Shown: piece by piece, positions 58,101 to 64,000 of the stretch
Layout: every line of letters begins with the position of its first letter
Numbering within the stretch: position 1 is the first letter of the stretch
NCBI GenBank assembly: GCA_021229015.1
Contig: CM037781.1
Span: 39,725,897 to 39,789,896 of the forward strand
Source: Solen grandis
Taxonomy: Eukaryota > Mollusca > Bivalvia > Adapedonta > Solenidae
Direction of reading: 5' to 3'
DNA length: 64,000 nt
The notes under the pieces: generated by a model
The model's database searches: none
The model's input: only the letters and a program-made list of their open reading frames with translations
What the model was told of the DNA's origin: nothing
Made by a program: the position numbers and the translations under genes

Positions 58101-61100
58101 AAAGCCCCTTTTTTCGATTTCTTTAGTCCTGGGTCACGGGGGGGTTTTTCACGGGGGAAAATTTTTGGGCGGGCCATTTTCAAAAATTTTTGGAAAACCC
58201 AAACCATATCCGACTTGGGGTTTTTGCCAAAAAAAACGGGAATATCGGTCTTTCTTTTAAAATGAAGTTTCCCCATCGTTTCCCCTTGGGGGAAATAAAA
58301 CTGATTCCCTGTGTCCCGGGTTTTATTTTTATAGATCTGCTGAAAAGATCTGCTGACGGGTAGGAAAAATTTTTAAAAATTTTCAAAGGGGCTTGGGGGT
58401 TTACCCCCGCTTTTTTTTTTTGGAAAATTTGGCAAAACCGCGAAAAAGGGGGGCTTGACACCCCCTATAAAAAGTTGTTCTGCCAAATCGGTATTTTACA
58501 AACAAGGGGTTCATCTTCGGAAGAGGAAACCCGACTTAATTGTTGTTGTCTCGCCCGGAAAACCCCAGTATTTCCCCCTCTCCCCAATTTTAAAAAGGGG
58601 ATTTTTGGGGATGAATTTCCAAGCCGTTTTTGACCCAGTACCCCCGGGAATTTTTCCTTTTTAAACAACCCCAAAAAAATTAAACCCCCAAAAAGTGGGG
58701 TTTTTCTTTGATTTAAAAATTTTTTTAGTGGCTTTTTTAATACCCTTGTCCATTTGGGAAATTTTGGGGTGCCTAGATGTGCGGGAATACAAAGGGATTT
58801 GCCCCTTTTTTTTGCCTTCTAATTACCCCCTTTTTTTCACTTTTTAAAAAGGCTCCCCCATTTTCGGTCTTTAGTCACGATTTTAAATTTTCCTTTCCTC
58901 CTCTTAAATTGTTTCTGATTGTGTGGGAACGATCTTTCCCACGAGACCTTTTTCCCCAATTTTTTTTGCGCATCGGGGGTTTTTTTTTGATTGGGTTTTC
59001 AAAAACAGTTTGTGTTTTTTTGGGGAAAAAACCACAAAATAAAATGATGAAGTATTAAAAAAGGTTCATTTTTTCTTAAATTTTTTTTTTGGGTTTTTGG
59101 GAAAAAGTACCCGTAGAAGACTCATCGCAGAAACCCAAAATTCCGATCGGGATTTTTGAGACACAGGTTCCCTAAGGGACACGAGGGACAATGAAAAAGA
59201 TACAAATCTTGTCAAAAAGTGTTTCTGTTTTTTGGTCCTCACTTTTTCCTGCTGAAATATGTTGTCTCCCTAACCCTGTGGTTTGGGGATGAGCGGGTGT
59301 TCCGTTTTTTTATACTTTATAAAATGTTTTTTTGGGGGAACCCAACTGTTAAATTTTTTTGGGATATAAAACCCAAATTGTTTTCCCCCTTCTTAAATTT
59401 TTTCCCCCCGCCTAACCCCTTTTACGCCGATCAAAACTGATTCCACTTGATCGCCATCACTTTTATATTTAAATTTTTCCCCTGTAGAAGGATCCGGCGA
59501 TAGTTTCCCCAGCCAAGTCTTCCGTTTTCGGTCAATGGATGTTTCGTTGATGCAACCATTTTGGGAACAATTCAAACCCCCCGTTGGGTAATACCCTTTG
59601 GAAAATTTTTTTTTTTTGGGGGTTTTTTTTTTGGCGCACAAAACCCACTTTAAATCATTGATTTCTTTTTTTTTTTTGAGGTTCCTTTACAATGCTTGGT
59701 GACTTCATGCTCATTTTCTTTAGACAAGATCGGGGTATCCAGCTTCGATGAAACGATATTGCCCCCCGTCCAATATTGCGTACACCACATAATGGGGGGG
59801 CTTGGATGAGAAAATATTTCCCCTTTTTTTTTTTAAAGGGTTTATTGAAAAGTTAAAAAATTTCTGCTTTAGTTTCGGGGTTTTCAACTTAAAAAATAAA
59901 TTCAGCTTGTCTAAAAACTTCTGAAAGTTTTTTTTTAAAAATTTTCCCGGGGCCTTTGTCTTTTTGAAAAAAGGGGTTTTTGGCCTTCTTTTAAAAGACT
60001 AAAAGGGTTTTGGAGGCGTTTTTTTCCATTTTTGAAATGGGGGTTTTCCCCAAGCATATTTTAAAACACATCAATAAAAATTTTTGTAAAGCGATATGGG
60101 GGGAATTTCCCTTTTTTGTACTACTTTGCATATCTGCAAATCATTTAAATTGATGATCGATACCCCAACACTCGTCGCGTCAAAATTTTTTCCGGTTTTG
60201 TTTTATGCAACGTGAATTCTTTGCTTCTAAACCAGCCGTAAAAATTCTAAAGTGATAGATTTAAACTTTTTTTTTTGCTGCCTTGTAGGCCCCGGAAATT
60301 CCCCCAAAAAATCGTAGGATTATCAGTATCATAGTACAGGGGACGAAGTAACTTTTCCTTTTTTATGGGCGTCCCAGAGAATGGGCTTTATCCCTGGGGT
60401 TTTCCTTTTTTTAAAAGGTCTTCGTTTCTTTGATGAGGGGGGGGCAAAACTTTTCAAAAAAATTTTCCTCCCCTTTCTTCTTCATCATCTCGGGGGTTTT
60501 TTTATAAAAATTTCCCTCGACGTTTATTGCCCGACTTTTTGTGGGATTTTTGACCTTTTCACCCTCAAAAAAATTTTTCCATCCCGGGGGGTTTGCCCCT
60601 TTTCCGCTGTCGAAGTCATCTTTGACCAATCAATAATATTTAAAACCTTAAAGGGGTTTTCCACCCTTTTAACGGGGCCTTTTTTATCCCAATTTAAAAG
60701 TGGGGGAGGTTTTTTAGCATGTTTAAAAAAGGGGTGGGCCCCCCGCGGGTCGAGGAACCTTTTTGTTTTTGATCTTTCAAGGTCAGGGGTTTTTCCTCTT
60801 TTTTTCGTCACTGTATTTTTTTTTTCTCACCCTGGGGGTCGAAGGGTTTGAGGTTTTTTTAAAAGTGACATTTGGGAAAGGATGAAAATACTTCCCCAAA
60901 AATTTTTGTGCTTTTTCGACCAGAAATTATTTTCGTCAAAACTTATTATTTTTTTTTCGTAATTGAATCTGCTCACTTGGGGGGGGGGGGAAACCAAAGG
61001 TCTTTTTTCCTTTTTCCCCTTTTTTTCCCCAATGTTTCACCCAAGAGGTATAAATTTTTTGGCTAAGAGGGGTTTTGCTTGCCAGTGGGGGGAAAAAAAC

Positions 61101-64000
61101 CAAACCTTTTTTTGATTGGAAAAGATTTTTTTTTTTCAAAACTAACTTTCTTGGTCCAAACTGTCGGAGCTGTTGTCTTTTTAAAAGAAAACGACGCTTC
61201 GGCCCCACGTGGTACATTCCCTTTTTAAAAATTTTTTTGAAACATTCGCAATAAAAACCCCAATTTTTTGGGGGGCTTCTTGAATAATCTTCTTTCAAAA
61301 TTTTTGGGGGGGGGTTTGTCAAAAAAAGCAACTTTTTTCCAGGGTTTACGAACGAGGGGGTTTTTGCGCTTCGGGATGAAAAAAATTTTTTAAAGTTTGG
61401 TCTCTTTTTTTTTCCCATGTTAAAGGGTTTTTAAAAGCGTTTTCCCAGCACATCAGGGGGCCGAATTTTTAAATCGCGTAACGGCGTGGGGAATGGGGAA
61501 GGGGAAATTGGGATTGGTAAAATTTGATGTGATGAGGAGGGGAAAAGCCCATTTAAAAAGGGGGGAAAAAGGGAAAAAATTGTCGTCGAACTTGGGTTTT
61601 GGGTTTAAAAAACCCCCTTTTACCCTTGGGGTTGTAGCCAACCCGACCTCATCGAACTTTTATTAAAAGGGGGGAAAAATTGGGGGTATGGAGAAAATTG
61701 GGGCCACAATGGTGATGTTTGGATGATGTCCCTATGAACTCAGCAAACGGGATGGGGGCCCACTTTTGGGGTTCCGGTTGATACAGAGCGTTTTTTTTTT
61801 TCAGTGAAAAACCCCCATCATGAGGCAATGTCGTTTTTTCCTTTGTTTGTTTCCTTACTGGTATTTGGCGTTTGGTTGGGTTTTCGGGGTTTTTTGTCGT
61901 GACCGTTTCCTGGTGGGGTTTTTCTTTTTTGGGGGTTTTTGGGTTTTCTTGTACTGGCCCCAAAAATTTTCTCCAGCTTTGGCCCTTTCCCATCAAAGGC
62001 ATTGTACAAAAGAGGGTCCCCCCCAAAAAACCCCCCCCCCGGGTTTTTAAAAAAAATTTCCGGGTTTTTGTGGCCAACCCCCAAAAAGTTGATCACTAAC
62101 TGTCAAAAAAGTCTTTTTTTGCTTTCCCCTTAAAATTCATCGTTTTTTTGCCCAGAAAAAATTTTTTTCTAAGAGAGTCTTTTGCAGTAAGGTAAACCCA
62201 TTTTACCTTCTCTTTTAAATCCCAATTCACCAGCTCTTGCGTTTCGTTTTTTTTTTTTCCCCCCACCAATGTTCTAAGCTTTGTTCAGTATGGGGGTGTG
62301 TTTTCCAGGGTGGGGGTACCTTTTAAAGATGACGGGTGTAAATTTTTTCCCTTTATTTTATACTTTTGTAACGATGGGGCCTCGATCTTCCCTGTTACCC
62401 CCCGAGGGGGAAAACACTTTCTTAAACGATTCTGGTGGGGGGTTTTTTTTGGAAAAAAAGAAATTGATAAAAATTTCCCTTGGGTTTAAAAAGGGGTTCA
62501 TCTTGTACGCCATCCCCAAAAAGGGGGATTTTTTTTGGTTTCCCAAAAGTTTTTTTATGGGCCTTTACTTTTGTTTTGAAATAATACCTGAGTGTGCATT
62601 AAAGCGATGGTACGAACCCTTTTGGTTTTTTGGGAAAAGTTTTTTGTGTTTGTAAATACATGGCATTTTTAGGGTGTCCCTTTCGGTGAACCATAATTTT
62701 TTTTTCTCCCTCTTTTTCCCTAAAATAAAAAAATTTTTGACGGGGTTTTTAAAAAGGTTTTTAAATCGTCTACTTTTCCTTCATCATCCTCAGGGTACCC
62801 GAAGAATTTTTTTTGTTTTAGTTCTTTAACGTGGTAGGCCTTTGCCTTCTTTGAACACCGGGAATGCTTTTGGTACCACATGAAAAAAATGGGGTTTTTT
62901 TTCTCAATAATTTTTTTTTTAAAAATTATTTTTTTCCCAAAAAAATTTCCCTGAGAAAAAAAAATTTTACTGGGGTTTAAAAAAAAATACTTCCCATAAA
63001 TGGAAAGAAATAAAAACAGCATTGACATGAAAAACTTTTTAATTTTATACATCTACAAATAAAAAACTTAAACAAAATCGGGTCAAAAATGTAAAACTAG
63101 CACCATCATAATCATCTTCTTTTTAATCACCCCTTCCCGGGGGCAATATCAGGGAAACCCATAAAATTTAAAGCCATGCCCTTCGTAAAAATTTTCCCCG
63201 GGGTTGTTTTAAAACGCCTTTTTCTGTTTTAATTAAAAAAAAACCCCCACCCAACAACACAGCCCCCCGGGGTTCCGTTTTGGAGTTATGTTTTTTTTTT
63301 TTGTAAATTTTTCCCATTTTTTGACTTCTCATTCGTCTTGCAAGATTTGGGCGTAGTATCTTTTTTTTTAGGGGCCCAGAGGGGTTCGCCCCCAAAACTA
63401 AAACCTTTTTTAAGTTTTTAAAAATTGGGGGTCTTGAAAGAATGTTAAATAGGTTTTGGGCCCCGGGGTTTTTTTAATTTTTCCGGCACTGTTTCCCAAA
63501 AAATTTTTTTAAAAACTTTTCCCACAAGTTTTGGTTTTCTGGGCATAAAAGGGGACGATACCCTTTGGGGGTCGTTCCGGGGTTTAATCCCCAAATCTGA
63601 TACTACCCCTCATAAAAAACGGTTCAGTTTCCCCTGATCAATTTTTTGGGGAAAAAGTATTGTCCACCGTCAAGATCGGTTGCGTAGCGGGGTTTTAAAG
63701 GAAAAAAAACCCTTGAAAAACCACACTTTTTTGCTGTTTGGGAAAAATTTCCCCTGTACTCACTAAAAACCCCAAAATTGGGTTTAAAAAAAAGGGAAAA
63801 CCTTTCATGTCTGGGGAATTTTTTGGGTTTCCCAAACCGCTGTCCCCCAAAAAAAAAAAAAAATCGTTGCAAAATGCGCAGGTTTTTAAATTTTTAAAAC
63901 GAATTCTTAGATCATCTGTTTTTTTTTATGGAGAGGTTCATGGGAAAACTATTTTTTCCCCACCACCGTTCGGTATCCCCCCGACCACAAGCCAATGGTT

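Larger units (their letters stand above)
47096..64000. other. Low-fidelity contig: homopolymer-inflated sequence, no reliable genes
   Basis: G, C, A and T runs of 5-15 occur every few tens of bases, unlike anything before the gap. Known repeats are recognisable but distorted (see 50.6, 51.9 and 52.6 kb). Open frames are short and made of F/K/P/G runs; none shows a family motif. About 55.1-64.0 kb yields nothing I can name. Stretches of more normal complexity at 59,430-59,580 and 62,740-62,890 could hold exons, but no protein is recognised. Confidence 0.85.

Noticed and set aside
48589..64000. Many open frames of 60-205 codons after the gap
   Set aside because: They consist of F, K, P and G runs from homopolymers, overlap on both strands and show no family motif. 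The sequence quality there is too poor to call genes.
1..64000. A novel multi-gene defence or metabolic system
   Set aside because: Only one host gene family (HSPA12-like) and mobile elements can be supported. The unusual part is gene architecture and repeat content, not a new set of proteins.

Overview
The window looks like nuclear DNA of a bivalve mollusc, or a close marine invertebrate relative. It is AT-rich and intron-rich. Spliced genes of the divergent HSP70 family HSPA12 sit in tandem among tRNA-derived SINEs, a 5'-truncated LINE, elements with internal tandem repeats and many microsatellites of the kinds common in bivalve genomes. Species-level identification is not possible from the sequence alone. 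There are no bacterial operons, CRISPR arrays or rRNA genes.

Layout. 1-2,150 is one arm of a large inverted repeat; its partner is at 45,225-46,995. HSPA12-like gene A lies on the + strand at 3,659-12,397 in six coding exons. A repeat-rich spacer follows (12.4-20.4 kb), with a fragment of one mobile family, a retroelement relic and a five-copy 186-bp tandem repeat. HSPA12-like gene B (23,186-34,702, +) repeats the same six-exon structure. Its first intron holds a LINE and its second holds a tandem-repeat element. 34.7-47.0 kb has no recognisable intact gene, but has SINEs, a 168-bp tandem-repeat element, two more first-exon copies and the second inverted-repeat arm.

First exons. Neither gene starts inside its first conserved exon, which begins at a splice acceptor. 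Four related short segments end in ATG followed at once by a GTAAG donor (20,539; 21,623; 41,890; 42,790). They fit 5' leader exons that contribute only the initiator methionine. Two lie before gene B. Two lie downstream of gene B and point to a third gene whose body is not visible here.

Gene state. Both genes keep the HSP70-type ATPase motifs, but each has one frame lesion: a net 2-bp deletion in the second coding exon of A and a 1-bp insertion in the last exon of B. They are either recent pseudogenes or intact genes with assembly errors.

A run of exactly 100 N (46,996-47,095) is a scaffold gap. Everything after it (47,096-64,000) is abnormal: inflated homopolymers and broken repeat consensus. 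Open frames there should not be treated as genes. Only repeats can be recognised in it, including a distorted copy of the intact SINE at 41.5 kb.
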